This document shows positions 25,714 to 36,675 of a stretch of 64,000 nucleotides of DNA, piece by piece. A program made the position numbers and the translations under genes. The DNA comes from Amphirosellinia nigrospora (taxonomy: Eukaryota > Ascomycota > Sordariomycetes > Xylariales > Xylariaceae), in the NCBI GenBank assembly GCA_004123355.1, contig SCHM01000001.1, forward strand, positions 7,636,193 to 7,700,192, read 5' to 3'. The notes below the pieces were generated by a model. The model made no database searches and had not been told where the DNA came from. It saw only the letters and a program-made list of their open reading frames with translations. The number at the start of each line of letters is the position of its first letter. Positions within the stretch are counted from its first letter, which is position 1.

Positions 25714-26636
25714 GATGCTAGGATTTAAAAGAACGGCCTAGAGAACGAGATGCGGAGAAAGGAGAGGAGACATGCCCGCTCACGGAGGGATCATGTATGT
25801 TATTTATCAACCTCCCCTATGCTATACGATGCATTACCGGGGCCCTTGTTCCGGGCTAGCATGCGGTTAGCTCGCTAGTCGGACCGGCTTCCTACGTCGT
25901 CGTATCCTCCCGCCCTCGGGTAATGGTAGCCGAATTTCCGGTCCGACTCGCATTTAGTTCATCGGCGTTCCCCACATCGCCGGGTGCCAAGTCTCTCTTC
26001 ATCAATAGTTCCTAGTGGAAACTGGGGGCTAAATTAGACTATATCACTGTCCTATTCCCCAGCGACCGGAAGCCGTAGAACCACAACTGTGAGAGACTTG
26101 CTTGCACAAAATCTAAGATACTCCCCTCCGTTCAAGATACTACATACTAGCGCCAGCCGGCACTTTGTGATGTGTAGGGCTTAGTGCTTAGACTAGTTGA
26201 TATTTGGTAGGTAGTCTCCAAGAAGTGCAGGAGTAGGTTGTATCACCTTTATAGGATTCTTCAACACACGACGTGCGTTGCATATACAAGTACAAGCAAT
26301 GGAAGGGAAAAACTCGTCGGGCGAAATACTAACTCCGTAGTTGCGTTCAAGATAATTTACGTAACCTACAAGATCTAAGATCCCGTGATTTGAGGCCATG
26401 GTTGAATGGCCATATGACAACCATGTCAGACCAGGTACTAAGTAGCACAACCCTTCTTGGCAGTTGACAGCTCTAGCTACCTATAAGCTTATTATCATTT
26501 TTATTGTAAGGCCATGTCATACTTCCACTTCACACCATAACAAGTGAGGGTCGCTATTGTCTTGCATTATTTTGCCGTAAGTCTAATATTTGCCATTCAT
26601 TGTTTTTATACTATTCCATATACCAAATTACCATCA
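25714..26636. other. lacA promoter region; no further gene seen
   Basis: Upstream DNA of the galactosidase, with a GGCTAAA and an adjacent CTGGGG site (listed separately). A minus-strand open frame at 26,193-26,450 is weakly reminiscent of an acyl-carrier helix pair but lacks the DSL serine site. Confidence 0.45.
26022..26033 (+). promoter_or_regulatory. XlnR/Xyr1-type and CreA-type sites upstream of lacA
   Basis: CTGGGG (26,022-26,027; CreA consensus SYGGRG) overlaps GGCTAAA (26,027-26,033; XlnR consensus), about 310 bp before the lacA start. In Aspergillus XlnR is known to drive lacA and CreA represses carbohydrase genes. Function here is inferred from the motifs alone. Confidence 0.4.
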
Positions 26637-27570
26637 TCAAGTTTTCAGCCAGCTACATTTCGGGTAAGCTTGGACATCTAGTCCTTTCTCCTTCACTCCT
26701 TCATCCTGCTTAAAGACTACCTTTTCACAAAGCTGCAAGCACTGTCTAACGGGTAATCCGACCACGTTATCTACGCTGCCCTCGATCTTCTCTACAAGCA
26801 TACCACCGATGCCCTGAATAGCGTAGCCACCGGCCTTATACACCTCACGCGTCTTCACGTAGGCGTCGATGACATCGTCCGGCAGTCCATCGTTCGCCTT
26901 GGCGAACGTGACCCGCGTCTCTCGATATGGTCGTGAAATGGCATAGCCGGGGAAGCTCGCATCAGCCTTGGGTGCGACGCAGCAGGTAGCGGTCAGGACA
27001 CGGTGGGTCCGCGTATCCCGGAGATGCCGCAGCATGCGCTTGTGGGCCTGTTCAGAGGGCGGCTTCTCAAGGATGGCGCCGTCCCGCGTCACGATTACCG
27101 TGTCGGCTGCTATGACAAGATCGGGGTCCTTGGGGAGGCGGTCCGTTCTGTGCGGCATCGCCCGTCACACCATCCTCCCCCGCTGCTCAGCTGCCTCGGT
27201 TGCCTCCTCCACCTGCTTGATCACCAATTGGTATACGTCGAGGGCCTTCTGCTGCGCCGTTGCTGAGACGTACTCAAAGGCACCCATTTGTTCTTTGGGG
27301 AAGTTCTCGGGCTTCGTCGAGGGTATAACTTCGATGTTGGGAAGCCCAGCTGGGCGAGGAGACCTCGGCGTCTTGGAGAGGCGGAGGCTAGGATCATCGA
27401 TGCGTCTCATGTACTTTAAGATGGGTAGCTCGAGAGGAGCTAGAGGTGGTGGGCGCCGTCCCTGTGGGGGGTTGGCGGACCGGAAGACCTTGATCTTTCG
27501 CCGACGCCACATACGTGGGAGGCGGATCGAACGGAGGGTCCTCTGATAGAAGCGGTTGTGATTTCTCCAT
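26637..27570 (-). CDS. Maf-like nucleoside triphosphate pyrophosphatase
   Basis: A Maf/Ham1-superfamily house-cleaning enzyme that hydrolyses non-canonical or methylated nucleoside triphosphates to monophosphates. The minus-strand start at 27,570 (MEKSQPLLSEDPPFDPPPTY) opens a proline-rich N-terminal extension usual in fungal Maf proteins. Then come MILASASPRRRGLLAQLGF (near 27,390), EVIPSTKPENFP, FEYVSATAQQKALDVYQL, DPDLVIAADTVIV (near 27,120), ILEKP, HLRDTRTHRVLTA, DAYVKTRE, AGGYAIQGIGG and EGSVDNVVGLPV, the complete set of family motifs. From about 27,145 to the stop at 26,637 the frame is open. Upstream, at least four one-base changes are needed (near 27,412, 27,350, 27,175 and 27,140). 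No intron needed; about 310 aa. Divergent from the bHLH gene across an 809-bp gap. Confidence 0.8.
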
Positions 27571-28379
27571 GCTGGACTGAATTGAAGTGAACTATAGAGT
27601 TCTGTCGGGGGCCAAGAATAGGACCTAAGGATAAGGCCGTAGGAGGAGCAGGTTCAGCGGTCGGTCAGTCGTCGTCCTGGTTGATATGAAGCCGCCAATG
27701 ATGATGTTGAGGGCAAATTGTTGAGATTCAGACGGTGACGGGGAAGTGAAACAATGGAGAACGATAGGGGGGATAGTGGTCCCTGTTAAGCTTAATTGAT
27801 TTGAATTAGGTGCATGAGGTACCGTTACAGCGCTTACGGCAAAGGTGCTGTAGAAGCTCTGCTACCTACCGATACCTACTGAATTGAGTCGGCTGCAGCA
27901 ATTAGGTAAGTACGTAATTACAGTATAAAATGGGTTCTGTCAGGTAGCTGTCTGGGTCCCGTCTGGGGCTCAATGTGGCTTGGCGGGGTGGGTCTCTGAG
28001 GCTGTTTGGTTGCAGGAATCAAGAACTGCGACTGTCACATGCTGCACATGCCTCACCTGCCTCAAGTCAACACCACAACCTTCCAGCTCTTGTACCTCCG
28101 GTAATGAAGCTTCCCTTACATGGCCTTGATGTACAATACAACCAGGAGTCTCGGTATATTTAGAATAATACCCCCCAGGTGATGCCTGCCGAACCATGTA
28201 ATGCCGCGCACACAGGACAATCCATTCCTTTTGTTATTGAACACCAACATCCGAAGCCCGCATTCCATACACGTCTCACAGACAGATACATACTCCTTCA
28301 TATGGCAGACCACTTCTCAGCTAGTGGAAAGATAGCAACCTAGATTCCGGTCTCGTCTACGTTGGCAAATAGACACCAC
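27571..28379. promoter_or_regulatory. Shared promoter between Maf and bHLH genes
   Basis: An 809-bp gap between divergent genes. It contains repeated TACCTAC/GGTAAGTAC elements near 27,864-27,915, of the same type as elsewhere in the island. No TATA box is obvious. Confidence 0.45.
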
Positions 28380-28947
28380 ATGGCAGAGACTGGATCGAGG
28401 TCCCGCAAGACGGCAAGACGGACTCGGCCCTGATGAAAAGCCACGCCTCACGAGGAGGAGAAAAGCAAACCATATCGCATCAGGTACTTAAACCCGCCTG
28501 CTAATCCGCGAGTGTCTCATATTCGGGAGGCCGTAGCTGACCTTGCGACCAGAACAAAAGCGCCGCGAGGCGATCCGCGCTGGCTTCGACCGTCTTTGTG
28601 AGCTGGTGCCGGTCTAGAGGGCCAAGGTCGCTCCGAGGGGTAGTCCTCAAGCGCACCGTAGACTACATGAAGATCCAGCTTAGACGACGTCGCGAGCTAG
28701 TTCTGGCCGCTGAGCCGAGGCGAGTTCGTCTCGGAGGAGATGAAAGCGTAAGTCGCTTCTAGCGCAACCGTTGAACGCATAACTAATATCATGCTCCAAG
28801 ACCATTGGCGATTCTGGAAAGGCTCGAAGAGCGGGATCGGCAGTACGTATTTGTTTCTATCTGATATACCCCCCCCATGCCTAACTCACGGTTTTACGTA
28901 GAAGAGCGCTGAGCAAAGGACCGGATGCGAACGAAGACGATGACTAG
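28380..28947 (+). CDS. Ino4-like bHLH transcription factor, frame-disrupted
   Basis: A short basic helix-loop-helix protein. The start at 28,380 gives MAETGSRSRKTARRTRP. The DNA-binding part is split by an intron: ANHIAS before it, then EQKRREAIRAGFDRLCELVP (His, Glu and Arg of the E-box reading basic region), loop GLEGQGRSEG and second helix VVLKRTVDYMKIQL. That loop and spacing match the fungal Ino4-like group, which pairs with Ino2-type partners and acts on lipid-synthesis promoters in yeast; roles in filamentous fungi differ. Introns: GTACTT...CCAG ending near 28,551, one near 28,747-28,797, and a GTACGT...GTAG intron just before 28,903. The end reads SKGPDANEDDD. At least four one-base changes are needed (near 28,433, 28,612, 28,650, 28,725), mostly missing G or A in short runs. 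About 150 aa. Confidence 0.7.
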
Positions 28948-29282
28948 GAAGCGTTCATCAACGCAACGTAAACAAGTGAAGATGACGATGAGGAAACCCT
29001 CGACTACGACCCGATATCCGGGACCAAGATACCCACAAATGCGAACCAAATAAATGAATCCCGGAGACTCGTTAACGTCCAATCGGCTTCGAATTGTCAA
29101 TTCGCGTCCGAGGTTTGGGACAATAGAAACCAAAGTCACTACGCGTAACGGTTTATTATGATACAACAGGCGTAGTCCCAAATCGTATAATGCATGGCAA
29201 AAGCAAAGTCAAGTATACTTCGGAAGAAATGCTCACGCAGCCCAATGCACAGGGTTGAGAGGCAACGATTTGTACATTATTT
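28948..29282. other. Convergent 3' ends of bHLH and ThrRS
   Basis: A 335-bp gap between converging genes; nothing else seen. Confidence 0.5.
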
Positions 29283-30765
29283 TCACAGATAAGCATCAGC
29301 TTTCGCTTTGAGTAACTCAAGTAGTTCCGACGGCAGCATATCTACCAATTTCCCCTTATCGGTTCCGACCTCGCCTTCTAAACGCGACAACGCACATGTA
29401 ATTTTACCGCTAGATAGCTGTTGCGGCCCGGCCGTAAGGATGACATGATAACCTTTTTTCTTCGCCTCTCGAGATTTATGACCGATGGCGATCTGCCTAT
29501 CGTCGATGTCTACCGCAAAGTTGGTTGCTTGGCTTACCGCTTTGTCTGCCGAGCCTTGCCTACCCATGAGCACGTCCTGGACTGCCTTGCAATGATCCAG
29601 AACCGGCTGGCTGTTATTGACAGCCAGAATTATAACCTGTCTGGGATTCAGCCAGAAAGGCCATCTCCATTATAATGCTCAATCAAGAGAGCCATCAGTC
29701 GTTCTACCGACCCCAGCACGGCCCGGTGAATGAGGACCGGTGTAACCAGGCCCGTCTCATTCAGCAAGTCCAGGTCCGTGGTAGTCTCCCGCGCCGCTCG
29801 TGTTCGGGTGCTGGAGCTATGTATCCTAGTTCGAATCGTTTCGGTAGTTGGAAATCGAGTTGGATGGTGGCGGTCTGATGCTCTTTCCCGTCGGAATCGC
29901 GTATATATCAATCTTGGGGCCGTAAAAAGCGCCGTCGCCTTCATTCATCGTCCAGTCCTGCCCAGACGCATCCAACGCCCTCTTCAATGCACCTTCAGCG
30001 GTTTCCCATTCTTCCGCCGTCCCTATGTAATGATCTTTGGGTCGCGTCGATAATGTTAATCTGTAGGGGCCTAGCTTAAAGGTCGAATAGACAATGCGCA
30101 CGAAGTCTAGGGTATTCCGTATCTCTTCTTCGATTTGAGACGGTCGGCAGAAGATGTGTCCGTCGTCTTGGTGAAAACGCCGCACTCGAGTCAATCCACT
30201 CAGGGCGCCCGAGAGCTCGTTGCGGTGGAGGGGGGAGAAATCGGCGTAGCGAATAGGAAGGTCTCGATAACTGCGTCGTTGCGATGCGAAGATGAGGCAA
30301 TGGCCGGGCAGTTCATGGGTTTGAGGCCGTATTCATCTTCTTCGTTGCCCTCAGCGGCATCCTTTCGGGGCGGCGACATGCTTGTTACGGTGAACATATC
30401 ATCGCTGTAGTTCTCTAAGTGACCCGACTTCCACAGCGCCTTCTTGTAGATGGTCGGGGTGATGACCTCGTCGAAACCATAGCGGGCGTATTGCTGTCGC
30501 AGGAACTGCACGAGTCGATTGAAGATTCTTGCGCCGTTTGGCAACAGAATTGGAGAGCCTGGGCTGTAGATTGACGTCGTGAATAGTTCTTGTTGCACAC
30601 CGATTTCCCTGTGGTCTGCGGGCGGGATTGGTGGAGGCTGCTTTGTGGCATCAGAAAGCAGCTGCGTTTCAAAGGCGTGGAGATAGGAATGTAGTCTGCC
30701 GTATTCGAGATATTGGCTTTGGGATGCGGGAACACACGGGTGGCCACTGCCCTTTTGCAGAGCAT
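29283..30765 (-). CDS. Threonyl-tRNA synthetase, probably mitochondrial
   Basis: A class II aminoacyl-tRNA synthetase charging tRNA-Thr. The minus-strand ATG at 30,765 begins an N-terminus rich in Arg, Lys and Ser and poor in acids ([20 protein letters not shown]), like a mitochondrial presequence. The catalytic core follows at once, with no TGS or editing domain, which fits the MST1-type mitochondrial enzyme. Landmarks: [38 protein letters not shown] (near 30,310), [20 protein letters not shown] (motif 2), [29 protein letters not shown] (motif 3, near 29,700) and the anticodon-binding domain from [15 protein letters not shown] to [13 protein letters not shown]. About 490 aa. At least five one-base frame changes are needed (near 30,600, 30,310, 29,908, 29,770 and 29,667). 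Such damage in a normally essential gene argues for consensus errors or for a second good copy elsewhere. Confidence 0.85.
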
Positions 30766-31589
30766 GTTGCTAATTGGTCATTTAGGTATCGAGTCGGCTT
30801 CATGGTGAAGGTAAAGGGCTTAAATTTAGCAACAACCTTGAAGGGACTTACCCACCTAGGTAGTTAAGTACCGATGACGCCACAGAGCGGGGGTTTATTT
30901 GTGGCTGGTGGTCGCTAAAGAAACCGCGATACACGCTGCGCCTTATCATCATCAAATCATAACAGGACACGCCACGACCCACGACGTGACCGCGAACTCA
31001 TGTGACCAGGGTCCGAGCCAGGGTAGTCTCCTGACCCCACGCCCACGCTCAACCTCCATGCCATCCTCAACGTCATCTGTGCGTGAGACTAGTTCGGGTA
31101 CACAACTACGTAGATAGATAAACAAATAACCCTTACCGAACCTGCCTCGAGCTTGGCCCAATAGCGCGCCTTGAATGTAATTCGCAGTCCGTTCAAAAGC
31201 TATCATATTCATATTAGGCAGCACCTTGAACTTCATCCACGAAACTCCCGAGCTCGTCCTTGTATCTGTTTACTTGCTATCCTATTCCTTGGATTGATGA
31301 GTCACCCGGTTGCGGCCTATATATCAGCTCTAGCTCGAACCTACGCGAAACCCTCTGCTGCCTGCCTACGTCTTCGGTAGTTGGAGTAGATCGCGTTTCC
31401 TAGCGCGCGTGTATAAAGTCGAACGCGCCATTGGCCTTCTTGGGCGAATTCTATCGGGCGCGACGTGGGTTTATAAATAACCCGGGTTGGTGCACGGAGT
31501 AGTCTTGGAAGTTTGCGCAAACCAAGGTGTTAAATAATATGAAGCTGCTGGTATAGAGTTCAGGCCACGTCGCAAAATACAAATCAGCA
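30766..31589. promoter_or_regulatory. Shared promoter between ThrRS and the 31,590 gene
   Basis: An 824-bp gap between divergent genes. It has an ACCTAGGT palindrome (30,854-30,861) near the ThrRS start and a TATAAATA box (31,472-31,479) 111 bp before the 31,590 start. Confidence 0.5.
31472..31479 (+). promoter_or_regulatory. TATA box of the 31,590 gene
   Basis: TATAAATA 111 bp before the start codon, at a normal fungal distance. Confidence 0.45.
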
Positions 31590-33313
31590 ATGGCGCGCAC
31601 AAGACGATCAAATATACCCGTCGAGAGCTCCTGGCGTATGGTGGAAGAAGGCGAAAATGACAGTTTTGATACGACGATACTTCAGGATGCATTCGAAGAT
31701 GACTTCGTCATGTCAAGCCAGCAATCCCAAGTCACATCATCCTCACAAGGCATGGCATCCCAAGACAGCATTCGCGATTTCGCTGAAAATGCCGACGAGG
31801 ACCAGGTCATCCTAAGAGCCCCCTTTCATCCCTCACTAGCTTCCACGCGGCATGCGTCTATTGACAAAGAGCTCACCCCTGTTCCGGAGTTCTTTATGCC
31901 TACCGTTGGTGTCAGCAGCCCCCGGCGCTCGAGCACCCGCTCATCCAAAACTATTCGACCTGTGGTGAATGACCCCTCACAAATTCGGCGGAGAGCTTAT
32001 CGGCAAGACTCAACGGATGGGAGTCGACACGATTACTCGGCGCCAACTTCACACGCGCAAGAAAAAGACCAAGCCACTAACGGGGCACCACCGCCCAACC
32101 CCTCGGAGCGGGTGACGAGCTCGACCCTCGGGTTCTTCGCTGACTGCTTAGCTTGGATCTTGTCAGTCATCGGCATGGCGCTCCACTTTGTGAAGTGGCC
32201 TGTGGCCGTTCTGCTTGCTGTCTATATGGCTCTTGGAATTGCCATGATGGGTAAGAACGTGATTACTCAATCCGCTTCAGCATCACTGCAGCCAATCTGC
32301 CGGATACCGGGTGTCTCACTGCTCCATCTCACATTCTGCCCAGGTGATTCTCTTGTCTTGGACCCTAGACGCAACGTGCACCCTCTAGAGTTTGATGAAC
32401 TCATGAGCGCACAATCGAAGTTCGAGAAAGTGCTAGAGGACTCGGCGCAGGGCATCTCCCTACCCATGGAGATGAAGCGTACCGAAGCATCCGTGCGCGA
32501 TTTGCGGACGATGGTCAATATAGCGATCTACCCTCTCGCGACGAACTCGTATACGAATTCGATGGTTATATTGATTCGGTCCGCCACATTATCAATGACC
32601 TACAGTCATTTAACACGCATGTCGGCGGCGCTGTCGACAGCGTGATCGGCATCAACCGCTGGACATCTCGATATATCGACTCAGTCATGATCAACAAAGA
32701 GGCGCACAACAACTTGATATCGCGGGGCTTCGAGTGGGTATTCGCCCCATTTCAGACGGCGGTATTCGACGAGCGCATAATACTGGACAAGTACATCGAG
32801 CACACGGCATTCGTGTCGGAGAAGATTGAAATCCTCATACTAGAAGCGCAGGATATACTTCGGCTACTCTCACTGGCCGAAGATCATCTCGAGCGCATTA
32901 ACGAATACGTCGTCCGCAATGACCACGCCGTGAAGGAGAAACATAACGAGGTGTTCTGGAATTTGTGGACGCTCATCGGGGCTAACAACCGCCGCCTGCA
33001 GAACCTCAGGGCCAAGTTGTCCTTGTTACGCCAAGTTGATACGCAGCGACGCTCGGCTGTAGCTCAGTTGATAGGCATGGTTCACGATCTTGGCGATATC
33101 CAGACCAAGTTAAGTGATTTGCGAGACCGTGTCGCCGCCCCAGAATTGCTTGCGGATACCACCGCGATCCCGCTCAGTGTCCATATCGAGACCATCAACG
33201 CAGGAGTAGAGAGGTTGGAGGCGGCCAGGATTCGCATTCGTGCCCAAGAGAACGAGAGGCTACAGGAAGCGCTCGCTAGAGGGAAGAACGAGATCCCTAT
33301 GATTGAGGGTTAA
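31590..33313 (+). CDS. Membrane protein with coiled-coil C-terminus, unknown function
   Basis: About 575 aa from the ATG at 31,590 (MARTRRSNIPVESSWRMVEE). The N-terminal ~180 residues are polar, Ser/Pro-rich and acidic, as in a cytosolic or nucleoplasmic disordered tail. A hydrophobic stretch follows (FFADCLAWILSVIGMALHFV, then VAVLLAVYMALGIAMM, bases about 32,130-32,250), giving one or two membrane spans. The remainder is helical with long charged heptad-like runs (SLAEDHLERINEYVVRND, NNRRLQNLRAKLSLLRQ, GVERLEAARIRIRAQENERL), so probably coiled coil. One frame change is needed near 32,520, as if one base were missing between RTMV and YSDLPSRDEL. No enzyme motif. The layout suggests an organelle or nuclear-envelope tether, but this is inference. 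I do not recognise a named family. Confidence 0.75.
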
Positions 33314-34646
33314 ACCAGTGTTTTGGTCTACTACCCTTATTTGAGGCTTCTGAATACAAGGGCCTGGTCCAAGCCACGGCGTCTAGGAGTTGGGTTTGGA
33401 AATGTTGGCGTTGCGTATAGAATATTTCTAAATGTTAATAATCCCTTTACTAAGTTTTAGTTATCTGTAATATGTATATCACGTTTACAGCGCTTAAGCA
33501 CAAAGGATACGGCATGCCTTTGTCATAGCTCGCATTGATATATTGTGTACCTAAGTGGAGGTGTATCTCACGTAGTCAAATTTGAGGCTACTCCTGTAGA
33601 CTGTCTCTATCGATAAGGAATCCCTTGTCAGACCCTTGTGAACCCGTTTACGAGTTGCTATATGCTAGCAGAGATACCCTCACGAACCAGGAGGATACCA
33701 GGAGACAAGATGTGACAAACGACGCTTGCTGTTCCTACATCATATCCCCCTTAGGTACGTGGTTGGGTATTGATGGAGCTCGAGGAGTGCTGTCGCAAGC
33801 CAGAGGTGTTATAGAGGGATTCTGTAATGGGCTATGTTGGTACGACTCCACTATGAGGGGAAGCTTCTACTCTAGTGCGGCTATCTGCCCTACTTCTCTA
33901 CAGTGCCTGCTACAGTATATTAGTTGAGGCAATGATGAACAATATCGCTAACGGCACTAGCCGGGTTTGACGGCTAAACTTAGCGCCCGTCCCGCGGGTA
34001 GACTAAGCATTCTAGCTTGCCCACATAGTTACCTCTCTCTCCACGTTAGCTAAGCCTCATATATTACCAACTTTGTTTAGTCGTTATATTCAACGCACGT
34101 GTGCCGATTAAGCTGTACTTGACCAACTGATGATGCTGTTTGTTCCTTAGGTAACACGTAGTGACTTACCTCCCGTCTCCCCGGTGAAGATAAAAGATGG
34201 AAGACGGGAAAGCAAGACTCAAAATAGCTTTGCTCTTGGCGACACACATGCTCAAAACTTGTTGATGTACAAAGCAATCCCGCCTTTACTTGCTAAGAGA
34301 ATGTTTGGATTGAGTCTAGGAACATCCAGTGCCGTTCAAAGACTATACGGCAAGCTTAGGTTGGGATGGTGTGCAGTCCCCCCCGGCCATGCCCGAAGGC
34401 AGCCCAACCATCCGTGCAATTCTCTTGGTCACGTTTTCAAAATGTGCACCTCCAGGTTTCCTATGGTGCCCCGTCACTCGATAGGAGGAGCCGAGCCCAT
34501 TAGGCGGGGCCATCACTGTACGTGCCATACTGTAACCCAACCTTTATAAGCCAGGAGGCAAATATCCTAACCAACAGACTCCTCACTCGCAATAATATAA
34601 ACCATCTCAGAGACAAATATTACTTTGGACGTGCCAGCGATACACG
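33314..34646. other. Intergenic; no supported gene
   Basis: Two plus-strand open frames (33,625-33,927 and 34,184-34,549) show no family signal. A possible P450 TATA box (TATAAG, 34,545-34,550) lies 97 bp before the P450 start. Confidence 0.45.
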
Positions 34647-36675
34647 ATGGAGACGATAATCAAAGATAATTCACCGTCAACTGTCCTATTCGGGCATATA
34701 ACTCTGATCGCTACAGCTTTCAGCGCCTACCTCATATGTACCTGGATATACAATCTCTACTTTCATCCTCTCGCGGGGTTTCCAGGCCCTAAAATTGCTG
34801 CGGCCTCAGGATTGTACGAATTCTACTATGATGTGATTAAAGGTGGCCAGTACCTATATAAAATCGAGGAGATGCATAGGAAGTACGGTATGCCGACTGC
34901 GACGCAACCCTTTTCAGTCTGTTTGCCATTATTGCATGATCTACGAGATCGCAGATTCTTTTCGCGCGGATCTAGCTTATGTCACCACTCTTTCATCCTA
35001 GTGACATGGTATTAACGACTTTTATCCGGTTAGGCCCTATTATCCGAATCAACCCGTCTGAAATTGTGGTCAATGACCCGAGTTTCTACAATGAAGTCTA
35101 TGTTACGGCCAATACCCGCCGAACAACCATCTGGCCTCGTTATAGAACGGGTATGGGATATGATGGTACGTTGATCATTGTCCTCGTTAGCTATTACAAC
35201 TAACACAATATAGGTTCCCATATGATGACCGAGGACCATGACTTGCACCGGCGCCGTCGTAAGCCCCTTGAACCATTCTTTTCGCGCCTTGGCATTACCA
35301 GGGTTGAGGATAAGGTGATTAGCGAGGCCAAGGATTTGTATAATCGGTTGGAACAACTTAGGGGGTCAAAGAAGATCATCCATCTTGATCACGTATTCTC
35401 AGCTTTCGCAGGGGATGTAATTGGAAAGTTTTGCTGTGATAACCCGATGATTATGATAACAACAGAAGACTTTGGAAAAGACTGGTAAGTTTTTCACTTT
35501 TGAACCATTGAAAGATCAGAACACCAACATAATGCTAGGCATAATATGATTCAAAGAATCATCTCCCAGTCGCTTCTGTTCGCGCACATACCTCAATTGG
35601 TTTAGTAAGTTATATCAACATTATATTTTAAATGAGTCTCTCCTCACCGTGAAAAGTTTGGCCCAGTTTATTCCCACAAAATTCATACATCGCCTCGACC
35701 CGGGCGCTTCAAGGTTCAGTGAATATCGTGATGTGAGCCCCCTACAGCCTGATCTACTCATACAAGCTAAGCCTAATCACAACAACAACCAGTTAATGAC
35801 ACAGTACATAAGAGACTCACAGAATGAGAAGGCCGACAGAAATTTGGATGAGAAACCAAATTTATTTCGGTATATCGCTACTACTGACATGCCTGCCTCT
35901 GAACAATCCGTGGAACGTCTCAGTAGAGAGGCTATGGTTCTTTTCGCTGGAGCAACGGGCACCACCCCACATACCTTGAGACTTATGTCCTATCACATTT
36001 TAAGCAACCCAAAAATCGAAGAACGCCTTAAGGAAGACCTGGCTCCGCTCATGTTGGATTTCCCTAACAATCTGCCCAAATGGACCGACTTGGAGGCATT
36101 GCCCTATTTACAGGCCATAGTTAAAGAAGGGCTCCGGTAAGAACTGATGAATGTCCTACCGGATTTATATCTGAAGCTAATGGCGCCATAAGATTGAGTT
36201 ACGGCCTGATGCGTCGACTACCCCGATGCTCACCCGACGTGGCGCTCCAATATAAGCAATGGACGATTCCCAAGGGTACACCAGTCGGGATGGCGGCTTA
36301 TTCGTTGCACACCAACTTCGAAGTATTTCCAGATCCCTTCAAATTCAACCCTGAGCGTTGGCTGGGAGATTACGATCCCAGGATGAATGAAAGCTGGGTT
36401 CCCTTCTCCAGGGGTTCGAGGAAATGTCTCGGCTACAAGTATGAACTCATCTTCTCTGTTCAACCTGACTATTGGGTCTTCTTGTGCTACTTAGCTGACG
36501 GATTAATAGCCTAGCGATAGCTGAAATAAACTGGGCCCTGGCGGTCCTTTTCAGGCCTAATGGACCAAAACTTTCTCTCTACGAAACAGATGAATCGGAT
36601 ATTACACCGGCCCGAGATTTTCTCGTGCCACTGCCGAGGTCAAGTAGCCGGGGATGTAGAGTGATAGTGGAATGA
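34647..36675 (+). CDS. Cytochrome P450 monooxygenase, intact, seven exons
   Basis: Seven exons (34,647-34,887; 35,034-35,165; 35,214-35,484; 35,539-35,604; 35,657-36,136; 36,193-36,438; 36,510-36,675) join in frame to 533 aa. All six introns are GT-AG, 48-146 bp. An N-terminal membrane anchor (LFGHITLIATAFSAYLICTW) is followed by the proline hinge HPLAGFPGPK; I-helix oxygen-binding motif FAGATGTT (about residue 331); ExxR in KEGLR (about 396, at an exon end); FNPERW (about 450); haem loop FSRGSRKCLG with the Cys ligand (about 474). An ER-bound haem monooxygenase taking electrons from P450 reductase. The N-terminal hinge region recalls the fungal trichodiene-oxygenase-like group, but the substrate is unknown. 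Next to a bZIP regulator downstream. Unlike most neighbours it needs no frame change over 2 kb, which suggests that it is functional. Confidence 0.9.

Noticed and set aside
26193-26450. Minus-strand frame with GILDLVGYVNYLERNYGVSI, resembling an acyl-carrier helix
   Set aside because: It lacks the DSL serine where phosphopantetheine attaches, and the rest does not follow the family; probably chance.
33625-34549. Two plus-strand frames before the P450
   Set aside because: No motif, no signal peptide and no sensible splice partners.
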